Source: Bacteroidetes bacterium SCGC AAA795-G10 | GTDB taxonomy: Bacteria > Bacteroidota > Bacteroidia > Flavobacteriales > Flavobacteriaceae | Direction: 5' to 3' | Length of the DNA stretch: 64,000 nucleotides | NCBI GenBank assembly: GCA_003130815.1 | Contig: QFDA01000003.1 | Location: forward strand, 62,001 to 126,000 | In this document: one piece after another, positions 28,973-37,682 of the stretch | Numbering within the stretch: position 1 is the first letter of the stretch | Layout: each line of letters starts with the position of its first letter | Program-made: the position numbers and the translations under genes | Notes under the pieces: model-generated | What the model saw: only the letters and a program-made list of their open reading frames with translations | Databases searched by the model: none | What the model was told of the DNA's origin: nothing

Positions 28973-29887
28973 TTGGATAGAAGGAAATTTTCAAAGCTAT
29001 CGGCATTTGGGGTTGTAGGACTCTCAGAATATGGTAGATTTTCGAATTCATTTGTAAAAAATAAAGCTTACAAATACAACCTTGACTATGCACCTCACTT
29101 AGATATGTTTAAGAATCTAGCAGGAGAAGATCCTATTGATCAATTAAACTTTATCGCGGATTTAGGTTTTAAATCTTTTGAAGATAATGATATGAGGAAG
29201 CGAGAAATTAGTCTTCAGGAGTTAATGGCTAAGACAATGCAAAAGCGGGGCATTAGGATGGGTGTTTTTGTTGCTCATGAGATCTATTGGAAAAGACCAA
29301 ATCTTGCTAGTGGAGATAAAGCTTTACAATCTGAATTTTTAAACTATATTAAAAAGGCGATTAAAGTTGCTAAGCGTGTAAACGCAAAATGGATGACAGT
29401 TGTTCCTGGACATGTTGATTTAACAAAGAATATTGCCTATCAAACAGCAAATGTTATTGAAGTTTTAAAAAAAGCTTCGAATTTATTGGAGCCTCATGGT
29501 TTAGTTATGGTCCTTGAGCCTTTAAATTTTAGAGATCATCCAGGCTTGTTTTTGTCCGAAAGTCCCCAAGCCTACGAAATATGTAAATCCGTAAATTCTC
29601 CTTCATGTAAAATACTTTTTGATATTTATCATCAGCAAATCCAGGAAGGAAATCTGATTCCAAATATCGAAAAATGTTGGGACGAAATAGGGTATTTTCA
29701 AATAGGTGATAATCCCGGAAGAAATGAACCGACAACAGGTGAAATTAACTACAACAACGTTTTTAAATATATCCACAGTAGAGGTTACCAAGGAATTTTA
29801 GGTATGGAACATGGGAACAGTTTCAAAGGAAAAGAGGGAGAGCTAAAAGTGATAAATGCATATAAAAGAGTTGATAAGTTTATATAA
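28973..29887 (+). CDS. Tat-exported TIM-barrel sugar isomerase/epimerase (hydroxypyruvate isomerase-like)
   Basis: AP endonuclease family 2 type TIM barrel of 304 residues; relatives are hydroxypyruvate isomerases and 3-dehydroshikimate or ketose epimerases. Metal-ligand stretches are seen in LVMVLEPLNFRDHPG, KILFDIYHQQ and IGYFQIGDNPGRNEP. I choose TTG 28973, one base after the upstream stop, because it begins a short Tat signal (DRRKFSKLSAFGVVGLS); the in-frame ATG at 28925 would overlap the dehydrogenase gene by 47 bases and bury the twin arginine behind 18 unrelated residues. Its stop overlaps the next ATG as TAATG. Confidence 0.85.
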   Translation: MDRRKFSKLSAFGVVGLSEYGRFSNSFVKNKAYKYNLDYAPHLDMFKNLAGEDPIDQLNFIADLGFKSFEDNDMRKREISLQELMAKTMQKRGIRMGVFVAHEIYWKRPNLASGDKALQSEFLNYIKKAIKVAKRVNAKWMTVVPGHVDLTKNIAYQTANVIEVLKKASNLLEPHGLVMVLEPLNFRDHPGLFLSESPQAYEICKSVNSPSCKILFDIYHQQIQEGNLIPNIEKCWDEIGYFQIGDNPGRNEPTTGEINYNNVFKYIHSRGYQGILGMEHGNSFKGKEGELKVINAYKRVDKFI

Positions 29888-30831
29888 TGAAAAATCCAGT
29901 TTGTGATTTATTAGGAATTAAATATCCAATAATACAAGCAGGAATGGTTTGGGCAAGTGGTTGGCGTCTTGCCTCAGCTGTAAGTAATTCAGGAGGCCTT
30001 GGTCTATTGGGTGCGGGTTCAATGTATCCTGGAGTCTTAAGAGAACATATTCAAAAATGTAGAAAAGCCACTAGTAACCCCTTTGGTGTTAACGTCCCTT
30101 TACTTTATAAAGATATTGATCAACTTATGGAAGTAATTTTGGTTGAAAATGTACCAATAGTTTTTACTGCAGCTGGAAATCCAAAAATCTGGACCGAGCA
30201 TTTGAAAAAAAACGGTTGCCAAGTTGTACATGTTGTTAGCTCAGTGAAATTTGCTCTAAAAGCCCAAGATTGTGGAGTTGATGCAATAGTTGCTGAAGGA
30301 TTTGAAGCAGGAGGTCATAATGGTCGTGAAGAAACAACTACCATGACATTGATACCTTTAATTAAAAAATCTATAAAAATTCCATTAATAGCAGCTGGTG
30401 GTATTGGAAGCGGACCTGCAATGTTGGCTGCAATGGCTTTAGGTGCTGATGCAGTTCAGGTTGGTTCTAGATTTGTAGCCTCTCCAGAGGCTTCTTCTCA
30501 TGATAATTTTAAAAAAGAGATTTTAAAAGCCCAACAAGGAGCAACCCTTCTAACCCTAAAGGAATTAACCCCAGTACGAATGATGAAAAATCCTTTTTTT
30601 CAAAAAATTCAGACTCTTTATGAAAATGGTGCTAGCATTAATGAATTAAAAGAGGCACTGGGGCGGGGAAGAGCAAAAAAAGGAATGTTTGAAGGTGATC
30701 TTATTGAAGGTGAACTAGAAATAGGACAAGTATCTGCCCAAATTGAACAAATAATTCCTGCAAAGTCAATAATAAAAGAATTTATTGAAACTTATAATAG
30801 GGCATTAAAAAATTTGAGCGAAATTAATTAA
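29887..30831 (+). CDS. NAD(P)H-dependent flavin oxidoreductase / nitronate monooxygenase family
   Basis: FMN-binding TIM barrel of 314 residues of the 2-nitropropane dioxygenase family, which includes nitronate monooxygenase and FabK enoyl-ACP reductase. Diagnostic parts are YPIIQAGMVWASGWRLASAV, the catalytic-histidine motif GFEAGGHNG near residue 140, and the FMN-phosphate loop IAAGGIGSGPAM followed by GADAVQVGSRF. No signal peptide, so cytoplasmic. Linked to the upstream gene by a one-base overlap, but its chemistry does not obviously fit sugar catabolism. Its end overlaps lysA on the other strand by 8 bases. Confidence 0.88.
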   Translation: MKNPVCDLLGIKYPIIQAGMVWASGWRLASAVSNSGGLGLLGAGSMYPGVLREHIQKCRKATSNPFGVNVPLLYKDIDQLMEVILVENVPIVFTAAGNPKIWTEHLKKNGCQVVHVVSSVKFALKAQDCGVDAIVAEGFEAGGHNGREETTTMTLIPLIKKSIKIPLIAAGGIGSGPAMLAAMALGADAVQVGSRFVASPEASSHDNFKKEILKAQQGATLLTLKELTPVRMMKNPFFQKIQTLYENGASINELKEALGRGRAKKGMFEGDLIEGELEIGQVSAQIEQIIPAKSIIKEFIETYNRALKNLSEIN

Positions 30832-32050
30832 TCTCAACTTTCTCACTAAAATCAATTAATATTTGATTAGAGATAAGGTCATCTAAAGTTTCTTGTTTAC
30901 GAATTGTATGAGCCCTGTTATTATGCCACAAAACCTCTGCTGGACGAAATCTAGAGTTGTAATTACTTGACATTGTAAAGCAATATGCACCAGCATTTTT
31001 AAACATTAAAATATCTCCTTCATTTATTTCAGCAATTTTTCGGTTACTCCCAAATGTATCAGTTTCGCATATGTAACCAACAACAGTGTAAAAACGTTCT
31101 TTACCTTTTGGATTAGAAATATTGATTATATCATGGTGTGATCCATAAAACATTGGTCTAATTAGATGGTTAAACCCCGAATTTACCTGTGCAAAAACAG
31201 TTGAAGTAGTTTGTTTTATTGAATTGACTCTTGTTAAAAAATAACCTGCCTGACTTACTAAAAATTTTCCTGGCTCAAAAGCGAGATTGAGCTTTTTTCC
31301 ATAGTTGTCACAAAATTCATTGAATCTTTTAGTGAGTTTTTCTCCTAATTCCTCAATATTTGTTTCAATATCATTATCTGTATATGGAACTTTAAAACCA
31401 CTGCCAAAATCTATAAAATCAAGGTTTTTAAATTTCAAAGCAGTATCAAATAAAATTTCAGCAGCATGTAAAAAAACTTCGATATCTAAAATATCACTAC
31501 CTGTATGCATATGAACACCATTGATCCGCATTTTTGTATTTTCTACAATGCGGATAATATGTGGAATTTGGTGAATTGAAATACCAAATTTAGAGTCAAT
31601 ATGTCCAACTGAAATATTACTGTTACCCCCAGCCATTACATGTGGATTTATTCGAATACAAACTGGGATCTTAGGGTGTTTGGATCCAAACTGTTCTAAA
31701 ACCGAAAGATTATCGATATTGATTTGTACACCCAAGGAAGCTACTTCTTCAATTTCTTCCATTGAAACTCCGTTAGGAGTAAAAATAATTTTTTTAGGAT
31801 CAAAGCCAGCCTTAATACCTAGTTGAACTTCTTGGACAGAAACTGTATCTAAGCCAGTTCCCATTGAGTTCATGAGTCCTAGGATAGAGATATTTGATAA
31901 AGCCTTACAGGCATAATTTATTTGAAGTCTATCAATACCACTGAACGCATTTTTAAGCCGACTAAATTGGCTTTGAATTTGATCACCATTATAAACATAT
32001 ACGGAATCATTAAAGGTGTCTGCAATTGATTTTAGAATAGATTTATCCAT
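30824..32050 (-). CDS. lysA: diaminopimelate decarboxylase
   Basis: PLP enzyme of alanine-racemase fold type III that makes lysine from meso-diaminopimelate. K49 in NYACKALSN is the Schiff-base lysine; HMHTGSD and DFGSGFKVPY bind substrate and PLP phosphate; the C-terminal CETDTFGSN holds the cysteine donated to the neighbouring active site. At 408 residues it is normal length. dapD at 45422-46228 supplies an earlier step of the same pathway, but is not linked. Divergent from sucC over 170 bases. Confidence 0.92.
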   Translation of the reverse strand: MDKSILKSIADTFNDSVYVYNGDQIQSQFSRLKNAFSGIDRLQINYACKALSNISILGLMNSMGTGLDTVSVQEVQLGIKAGFDPKKIIFTPNGVSMEEIEEVASLGVQINIDNLSVLEQFGSKHPKIPVCIRINPHVMAGGNSNISVGHIDSKFGISIHQIPHIIRIVENTKMRINGVHMHTGSDILDIEVFLHAAEILFDTALKFKNLDFIDFGSGFKVPYTDNDIETNIEELGEKLTKRFNEFCDNYGKKLNLAFEPGKFLVSQAGYFLTRVNSIKQTTSTVFAQVNSGFNHLIRPMFYGSHHDIINISNPKGKERFYTVVGYICETDTFGSNRKIAEINEGDILMFKNAGAYCFTMSSNYNSRFRPAEVLWHNNRAHTIRKQETLDDLISNQILIDFSEKVEIN

Positions 32051-32068
32051 TTCATTAAATTAAAAAAA

Positions 32069-32103
32069 CAAAAATAATGACTTACATTAAATCAGTCCAT
32101 CAA
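32069..32103 (-). promoter_or_regulatory. candidate lysA promoter and lysA-sucC divergent region
   Basis: On the minus strand TATTTTTG (32076-32069) is an exact -7 box, predicting a 15-base leader. TTTG at 32104-32101 is 24 bases upstream, slightly long for a -33 element. The 170-base lysA-sucC gap also holds a small dyad GTTAT-GTTT-ATAAC at 32135-32148; I see no clear sucC promoter and no RNA gene in it. Confidence 0.4.
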
Positions 32104-32220
32104 ATCTGTTATCTGATTCAAAAAACTAATTAATGTTATGTTTATAACAAAATATTTAAACTATTCTTTTAATATTTAATCCTTTGTTTATATATCTTAG
32201 TCAAGATTTTAGAATTAATT

Positions 32221-33414
32221 ATGAATTTACATGAATATCAAGGCAAGGATTTGCTATCAAGTTTTGGAGTTACTGTTCAAAGAGGAATTGTTGCTAAAAC
32301 AATTTCGGAGGTAATATCTGCAGGGAAAGAACTTACAAAGTCAACTGGTTCTAATTGGTATGTTGTTAAAGCACAAATCCATGCAGGTGGAAGGGGAAAA
32401 GGAGGAGGAGTTAAATTAGCCAAGACTTCTGATGAATTAGAAAAGATTGCAGGAGAAATATTAGGAATGCAATTAATTACGCCCCAAACTCCAAAAGAAG
32501 GGAAAAAAGTAAATCAAGTTTTGATAGCAGAGGATGTTTATTATAAAGGCAATTCTGAGCCAAGTGAATACTATATTTCGGTATTATTAAATAGAGGATC
32601 AGGCAAAAATATGATAATGTATTCTACTGAGGGAGGAATGGATATAGAGGCTGTTGCTGAAAAGACACCACATCTGATTTTTACAGAAGAGGTTGATCCT
32701 GCATTAGGGCTTCAAGGTTTTCAGGCAAGGAAGATAGCTTTTAATTTAGGGCTTTCAGGTTCAGCTTTTAAAGATATGGTAAAGTTTGTGATTTCATTAT
32801 ATAAAGCATATGTGGGCTCAGATGCATCTCTATTTGAAATTAATCCGGTGCTAAAAACATCTGATGATAAAATTGTTGCTGTTGATGCTAAGGTGACTCT
32901 AGATGATAATGGTCTTTTTCGACACAAAGAATTTGAGGCTATGCGAGATTTAAGTGAGGAAAATCCAGTGGAAGTTGAGGCAAGAAAAGTGGGTTTAAAT
33001 TATGTTGATCTTGACGGGAATGTAGGTTGTATGGTAAATGGCGCGGGACTTGCAATGGCAACGATGGACTTAATTAAGCAAGCAGGAGGTGAACCAGCAA
33101 ACTTTCTTGATGTAGGTGGAACAGCAGATGCCAATAGAGTTGAAACGGCTTTTCGATTGATTTTAAAAGACCCCAAGGTAAAAGCAATCCTGGTAAATAT
33201 TTTTGGTGGTATAGTAAGATGTGACCGAGTAGCCCAAGGGATTGTTGATGCGTATAAAAATTTAGGAGATTCCATTAAAGTTCCAATTATTGTGCGACTT
33301 CAGGGAACAAATTCTGATATAGCAAAAGAGCTTATAGATTCCTCTGGATTAAATGTTTTGTCTGCCACTGCTTTCCAAGAAGCAGCAGATAAAGTTCAAG
33401 AAACACTTATTTAA
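32221..33414 (+). CDS. sucC: succinyl-CoA ligase (ADP-forming) subunit beta
   Basis: TCA-cycle enzyme subunit that binds nucleotide and, with SucD, makes ATP (or GTP) from succinyl-CoA. The 397-residue protein begins MNLHEYQGKDLLSSFGV, has the ATP-grasp region (KAQIHAGGRGKGGGVKLA near 55-75; LFEINPVLKT near 205) and the C-terminal ligase domain with GCMVNGAGLAMATMD and NIFGGIVRCD. sucD is not adjacent, a common arrangement in Bacteroidota. hsp20 follows on the same strand after 111 bases. Confidence 0.97.
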   Translation: MNLHEYQGKDLLSSFGVTVQRGIVAKTISEVISAGKELTKSTGSNWYVVKAQIHAGGRGKGGGVKLAKTSDELEKIAGEILGMQLITPQTPKEGKKVNQVLIAEDVYYKGNSEPSEYYISVLLNRGSGKNMIMYSTEGGMDIEAVAEKTPHLIFTEEVDPALGLQGFQARKIAFNLGLSGSAFKDMVKFVISLYKAYVGSDASLFEINPVLKTSDDKIVAVDAKVTLDDNGLFRHKEFEAMRDLSEENPVEVEARKVGLNYVDLDGNVGCMVNGAGLAMATMDLIKQAGGEPANFLDVGGTADANRVETAFRLILKDPKVKAILVNIFGGIVRCDRVAQGIVDAYKNLGDSIKVPIIVRLQGTNSDIAKELIDSSGLNVLSATAFQEAADKVQETLI

Positions 33415-33446
33415 AGACAAAAAGTCAGTTAAATTTTAAATAAAGC

Positions 33447-33459
33447 TGACATATTGTCA
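33447..33459. promoter_or_regulatory. palindromic candidate operator upstream of hsp20
   Basis: TGACA-TAT-TGTCA is a perfect 5+5 dyad, 12 bases upstream of the GG element at 33472. A larger GTCAG (33424-33428) / CTGAC (33446-33450) pair overlaps it. The heptad TGTCAAA (33455-33461) recurs as GGTCAAA (33472-33478) 17 bases on, so a direct-repeat operator is an alternative reading. Confidence 0.45.
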
Positions 33460-33467
33460 AAAATATT

Positions 33468-33486
33468 GTTTGGTCAAACTTTTGCT
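33468..33486 (+). promoter_or_regulatory. candidate hsp20 promoter, sigma-54-like GG-N10-GC
   Basis: TTTGG ends at 33473 and TTTTGCT spans 33480-33486, so the GG dinucleotide (33472-33473) and GC (33484-33485) are separated by exactly 10 bases, the -24/-12 spacing of sigma-54 promoters. No TAnnTTTG box is present upstream of this gene. A start about 12 bases after GC would leave a leader near 29 bases to ATG 33526. GTTTG-GT-CAAAC at 33468-33479 also forms a dyad. Confidence 0.4.
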
Positions 33487-33525
33487 TTTGTAAAATCGAA
33501 ATATTGTTTAATAAAAAAAATAATT

Positions 33526-33948
33526 ATGAATTTAATACAAAAACAAAATACGTTTATACCATTCTTATTTGATGATTTTATCAATCGAGAATTTAATTTA
33601 GACAAATCTATACTTGAGACACTCCCTGCGGTTAATATTAAAGAATTGGATTCTTTATTCCAAATAGAACTTGCTGTTCCAGGGAAAAATAAAAACGATT
33701 TTCAAATTGAAATTGAAGACGGTCTTTTAACAATTTCTTCAAATGTTAAAGAGAAGAATAATTCAGATAATTTCAAATTTACAAAACGTGAATTCAGTTA
33801 TAATAATTTTAAAAGAACCTTTGCTCTTCCAGAAAGTATTGACGAAACAAAAATAGACGCAAAATACTTTGAAGGAGTATTAAAAATTAGCTTACCTAAA
33901 CAAAAAGAGTCTATGGCTCAGCCAAAAAAAATAATTAAAATAAAATAG
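33526..33948 (+). CDS. small heat shock protein, Hsp20/alpha-crystallin family
   Basis: ATP-independent holdase that binds unfolding proteins in the cytoplasm. The 140-residue protein has a short N-terminal arm with the FDDFINREF segment, then the alpha-crystallin domain from about residue 33 (PAVNIKELDSLFQIELAVPG) to the LPKQ tail; the family signature is visible in EFSYNNFKRTFALPESID and YFEGVLKISLPK. ATG 33526 is chosen; an in-frame TTG at 33454 would place the promoter elements inside the coding sequence. A strong terminator follows. Confidence 0.95.
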   Translation: MNLIQKQNTFIPFLFDDFINREFNLDKSILETLPAVNIKELDSLFQIELAVPGKNKNDFQIEIEDGLLTISSNVKEKNNSDNFKFTKREFSYNNFKRTFALPESIDETKIDAKYFEGVLKISLPKQKESMAQPKKIIKIK

Positions 33949-33971
33949 AAATCAATTATTTATTTTTGTTT

Positions 33972-34004
33972 AAATCAGTCTCCATAAAGGGGACTGATTT
34001 TTTT
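33972..34004. terminator. intrinsic terminator between hsp20 and the convergent acyltransferase gene
   Basis: Twelve-base arms 33972-33983 (AAATCAGTCTCC) and 33989-34000 (GGGGACTGATTT) pair with one G-T wobble around a 5-base loop, followed by T-run to 34004 and preceded by A/T on the other side, so it can serve both strands. The stop codon of the minus-strand gene (34003-34005) overlaps its T-run. Confidence 0.92.
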
Positions 34005-35106
34005 ATAATTTAATGAATATTCTTTTTCTATAAAGATAGTAAGTTGGTATCCATAGTATAATCACATAAAATATTGCATAGATTAAAGATCCCAGTTTCA
34101 TTGGAAAGCCAATATTTTCAAAAATTTTCATGAATTCAGAATTAAGTGCAACTCCAATCCATTTTGAATTATAAAAAATTATAGTTAACATACTTGAAAG
34201 CGAATAAGCAAAAATTGAGTTTACACCAAAAACATGTGCAAATCTAAATTTGTATTTACTTTTATTTAGGTCAAAAAAGTAAATCGAAGCAGCTAAGCCA
34301 AGAGTACTTATACCACCCATTAATAGAGTAAAAGATGTACTCCATAAGTTTTTATTAAGCGGAAAAAACCATTGAACTAAATCTCCTAGGAAAAGTAACA
34401 AAAAGCCAGTAAAAAATAATTTATTTAAGCGCTGACCAAGAGATTCTTTATTTAATAGAATATATCCTGAAAACATTCCTATTATTCCAGTAGCGATTGA
34501 TGGTAAAGTACTTAATATTCCTTCTGGGTCCCATGTATCCTCCCAAAGAACTCCAGGCAATAATAGTGAATCAATATAATGAGCCCAATTTCTTTCAGGA
34601 ACACTCAAATCTGGAAATCCAATACCAGGAACTGGAACATAAACCATAATTATCCAATAAAATAACAATAAAAATATTCCAAAATAGATCTGAAATTTTC
34701 TAGATGTGTACAAAAATAAAAGTGCACAAGCTAAAAAAACAAAAGATATACGATGAAGTACACCCACCCAACGAATTTCATCAAAGTTAAAATCAGGCCA
34801 AATCCACAAAAAAATTCCAACTCCGTATATCTTTAGGGCACGAATTACAGTTTTTTTTGTCATATCAGCTTTACTTTTTCCTATTTCAATTTGTTTGGTA
34901 AAAGATAAAACTATTGATACCCCAACTATAAATAGAAATGTTGGAAATATATAATCAGTAGGAGTAATTCCATTCCACTCAGCGTGAAGTAAAGGTGGAT
35001 AAACAAAACTCCAGGAGCCTGGAGTATTTACAATAATCATTAAAATTATAGTTAGACCTCTTAATATGTCAAGAGATAGTAATCTGTGGTCTTTTATATC
35101 TTTCAT
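34003..35106 (-). CDS. COG4299 membrane acyltransferase (HGSNAT-like, DUF5009 type)
   Basis: Polytopic membrane protein of 367 residues with about ten hydrophobic helices. The start RLLSLDILRGLTIILMI and NTPGSW are the signature of the family that includes lysosomal heparan-alpha-glucosaminide N-acetyltransferase, which moves acetyl from cytosolic acetyl-CoA to terminal glucosamine outside. Its ATG shares one base with the stop of the upstream GH20 gene, so the two are translationally coupled, which supports a role in handling GlcNAc-containing glycans. Function in bacteria is not proven. Confidence 0.85.
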   Translation of the reverse strand: MKDIKDHRLLSLDILRGLTIILMIIVNTPGSWSFVYPPLLHAEWNGITPTDYIFPTFLFIVGVSIVLSFTKQIEIGKSKADMTKKTVIRALKIYGVGIFLWIWPDFNFDEIRWVGVLHRISFVFLACALLFLYTSRKFQIYFGIFLLLFYWIIMVYVPVPGIGFPDLSVPERNWAHYIDSLLLPGVLWEDTWDPEGILSTLPSIATGIIGMFSGYILLNKESLGQRLNKLFFTGFLLLFLGDLVQWFFPLNKNLWSTSFTLLMGGISTLGLAASIYFFDLNKSKYKFRFAHVFGVNSIFAYSLSSMLTIIFYNSKWIGVALNSEFMKIFENIGFPMKLGSLIYAIFYVIILWIPTYYLYRKRIFIKL

Positions 35107-37610
35107 TATTTCTGAACTTTAATTGAATTTCCTCCCCTTCCGTTAGAGTCAAAAACACGTAAAATAACCTGGTCATTAGGTTTAATTTTTACAGGGAAGG
35201 TATATAACTGGTCAGTTTTTTCTGGCTTTTTCCCGTCTAGAGTATATCTTATTTCAAGACCAGGAAATTGTTGACGAGCTTTAAGAGTTAAATTATCTAA
35301 TATTGCTCCAGGTTTCGGTAAATCAAAATAAATTTCTTCATAATTATTGGACAAAAATTGTAGATGTCTTTGTCCTATAGTATTTACGAATCGGTTCCAC
35401 GACTTTATTAATAAAGGTTCTTGTTTTTCAGCTGTAATTTCGTCAAGCCAAGTTTCCTTAGTACTCCATGCCCTTTCAGAGAATACTATTAAATTAGGCA
35501 TTAGCATTCTATCAAATTGGTAAGGATCTGTTGCTGTTTCAGTCCAAAGTTGAGACTGAATTCCAAGAAAATTGGGGACACTATTTTGTTTAAGTTTTTT
35601 GTATTTGAAAAGTTTATTTTTATCTATTTTAAGTTCATTTAATTTTACTTTATTAGCAAATACATTTAATGGTTCAGTACCCCACGTATCTTTATAATCA
35701 ACATAACCGGACCAATTTAATCCTCCGTTTTCAATGTCTCTGTCATCTGTCATATCAAAATAGAATGCAGACGAATTACTCATTACCGACATAAACCCTT
35801 GGTTAGCTAATTTGTATATCATATCCTCTCTTCCGTCACCCCAAGTATTGTTCCATACGAGTGGTATAAAATTTAAATCAATTAAATTTTTATTAATTCT
35901 AATTTCAGATTGACTTTTTTCACTTAAAACTAAAAGTACATCCTCCCAACCTGACATTTTTGCTCCAGAATCAGAAATAATTCTATTTAACTTTTTTACA
36001 CTTGCATCATACAAAGATTGAAAAGAACTTAGGTCGGGTGATTGTGAAATAAGTGTATTACACAAGGGTGATTTTCTCCATGAACCGTGAGGTACCTCAT
36101 CAGCTCCAATGTTAAAAATTCTCATAGGCACAGACGCGGAATCATACATAGCTTTAATTTCAAAAAATACTTTTTCAAAAAACTTAAAAGCACTAGGTCG
36201 ACATATACAAATAACATTATCTTTAAATAGCTGTGCTGAAGTGTATTCACTTTTATCATCAGGATCATGAAGTCTATATTGATTAGCAGATTGTAGATCT
36301 CCTATTTCCAAAAATTTGTAAAATCTCGCCTCCATAGCTATAATTGCAGCTCTAGCGTGGGATGGAAAACTTATTTGAGGGATCACTACAATATTTCTTT
36401 TATTCGCTTCTTTGATTATTTCTATAAAATCATCTCTACTGAGATAACCACTACCCGGACTATTATTTTCTCCTGAGCCTGAGCCATACATCGGGAATAA
36501 TCTATCTTTCTCATCTAACGTAAAACCACGTTTACCTCCTATATCAGTTAGCTCTTCTAGTCCTGGTATTTCTATTCGCCAACCCTCATCATCTGTAAGT
36601 CTTAGATCAAGGACATTAAGTTTATAATGAGTCATAAGCTCTAAAATTTGAAGAATTTTATTTTTTGGATAAAAGTTTCTTGACAGGTCTAACATAAATC
36701 CACGGTGTTTAAATCTTGGAGCATCTTCAATGTAGAGTAATGGAATATCTTTTTTTTCAATTTGGGCATTATATAGAATTTGACGCAATGAGGAAAAACT
36801 ATATAAAAGTCCTTTATAGTTTGAGACACTTATTCTAATTTTATCTTTATCAATTTTTAAATGATACGCTTCTTCATCAAGATTAGAATCTTTATTTACA
36901 ACTATTTGGGAGGGCTCATCTGAGTATGTAAGATTTATCCTTAAGTCCTTTTGCAGATAAGTTTTAAGAAATTCATGATCATTTTTAAAATTCCCAAAGT
37001 CTATATTCAATGATTCAGGAAAATCAAAATTTTCATCCTGTAATACTATTTTACTAGGAGTAGGAATAACCCAGTGCAATTCTTCTTTAGGCAAAGTTTC
37101 AATTCCTTGATACTTTGAGTAGCGATCTGCTGCAGAGGGTATATTTAAATTTTCCAATCCCTTAGCGTTTTGCCAAATAATTTTGCTTTCTAAATCATGT
37201 AACGTTTTATTTTTTTTGTCATGGATGAAAAAACCTACAGGTCCCATAACTAGTCTTTTCATTATTCCATTTTGAATTGCCGAAAAACTAAATTTTTCTC
37301 CAGGGCCAACTGAATATGAAGGTCCAAAACTAAGCCTGTAGTATTGGACATTTTTAGTTGGAATGATTTTAATTCCTTCCGGCAGACTTTTTTTATCTAA
37401 ATTACCACTAAATTGATTCCAATGTAATTCCCACTTTCCTTCTTCCCATATTTCATTTGAATTGTTAATCAATTCGAAAGTTACCTCCATTTGGTTATAG
37501 TTAAAATCAAAATTATTGATGTAAAATTGAATTTTAGAGGTTTCCTTTTCTTTATGCTCACATTGTATTAAAAGTGTAGAAACAAAAAAAACAATTAAGA
37601 AGTTTTTCAT
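35106..37610 (-). CDS. GH20 beta-N-acetylhexosaminidase lipoprotein
   Basis: Envelope glycoside hydrolase of 834 residues that removes terminal GlcNAc or GalNAc by substrate-assisted catalysis. A type II signal (FLIVFFVSTLLIQC) predicts lipidation at C17. Order: CHB_HEX carbohydrate-binding domain about 25-165, GH20b domain about 170-295, catalytic barrel from about 300 (APRFKHRGFMLDLSRNFYP) with the catalytic pair D504-E505 in NIGADEVPHGSW, and a C-terminal immunoglobulin-like CHB_HEX_C domain near 755-834. Such chitobiase-like proteins finish chitin or murein oligosaccharide breakdown. Upstream of and coupled to the COG4299 gene. Confidence 0.95.
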   Translation of the reverse strand: MKNFLIVFFVSTLLIQCEHKEKETSKIQFYINNFDFNYNQMEVTFELINNSNEIWEEGKWELHWNQFSGNLDKKSLPEGIKIIPTKNVQYYRLSFGPSYSVGPGEKFSFSAIQNGIMKRLVMGPVGFFIHDKKNKTLHDLESKIIWQNAKGLENLNIPSAADRYSKYQGIETLPKEELHWVIPTPSKIVLQDENFDFPESLNIDFGNFKNDHEFLKTYLQKDLRINLTYSDEPSQIVVNKDSNLDEEAYHLKIDKDKIRISVSNYKGLLYSFSSLRQILYNAQIEKKDIPLLYIEDAPRFKHRGFMLDLSRNFYPKNKILQILELMTHYKLNVLDLRLTDDEGWRIEIPGLEELTDIGGKRGFTLDEKDRLFPMYGSGSGENNSPGSGYLSRDDFIEIIKEANKRNIVVIPQISFPSHARAAIIAMEARFYKFLEIGDLQSANQYRLHDPDDKSEYTSAQLFKDNVICICRPSAFKFFEKVFFEIKAMYDSASVPMRIFNIGADEVPHGSWRKSPLCNTLISQSPDLSSFQSLYDASVKKLNRIISDSGAKMSGWEDVLLVLSEKSQSEIRINKNLIDLNFIPLVWNNTWGDGREDMIYKLANQGFMSVMSNSSAFYFDMTDDRDIENGGLNWSGYVDYKDTWGTEPLNVFANKVKLNELKIDKNKLFKYKKLKQNSVPNFLGIQSQLWTETATDPYQFDRMLMPNLIVFSERAWSTKETWLDEITAEKQEPLLIKSWNRFVNTIGQRHLQFLSNNYEEIYFDLPKPGAILDNLTLKARQQFPGLEIRYTLDGKKPEKTDQLYTFPVKIKPNDQVILRVFDSNGRGGNSIKVQK

Positions 37611-37682
37611 TTAAGACGTATTTCCTCTAAAATAGCAAATTTTGAAGGATGTCATTCATAATTCAAAATAAATAGATGTAAT

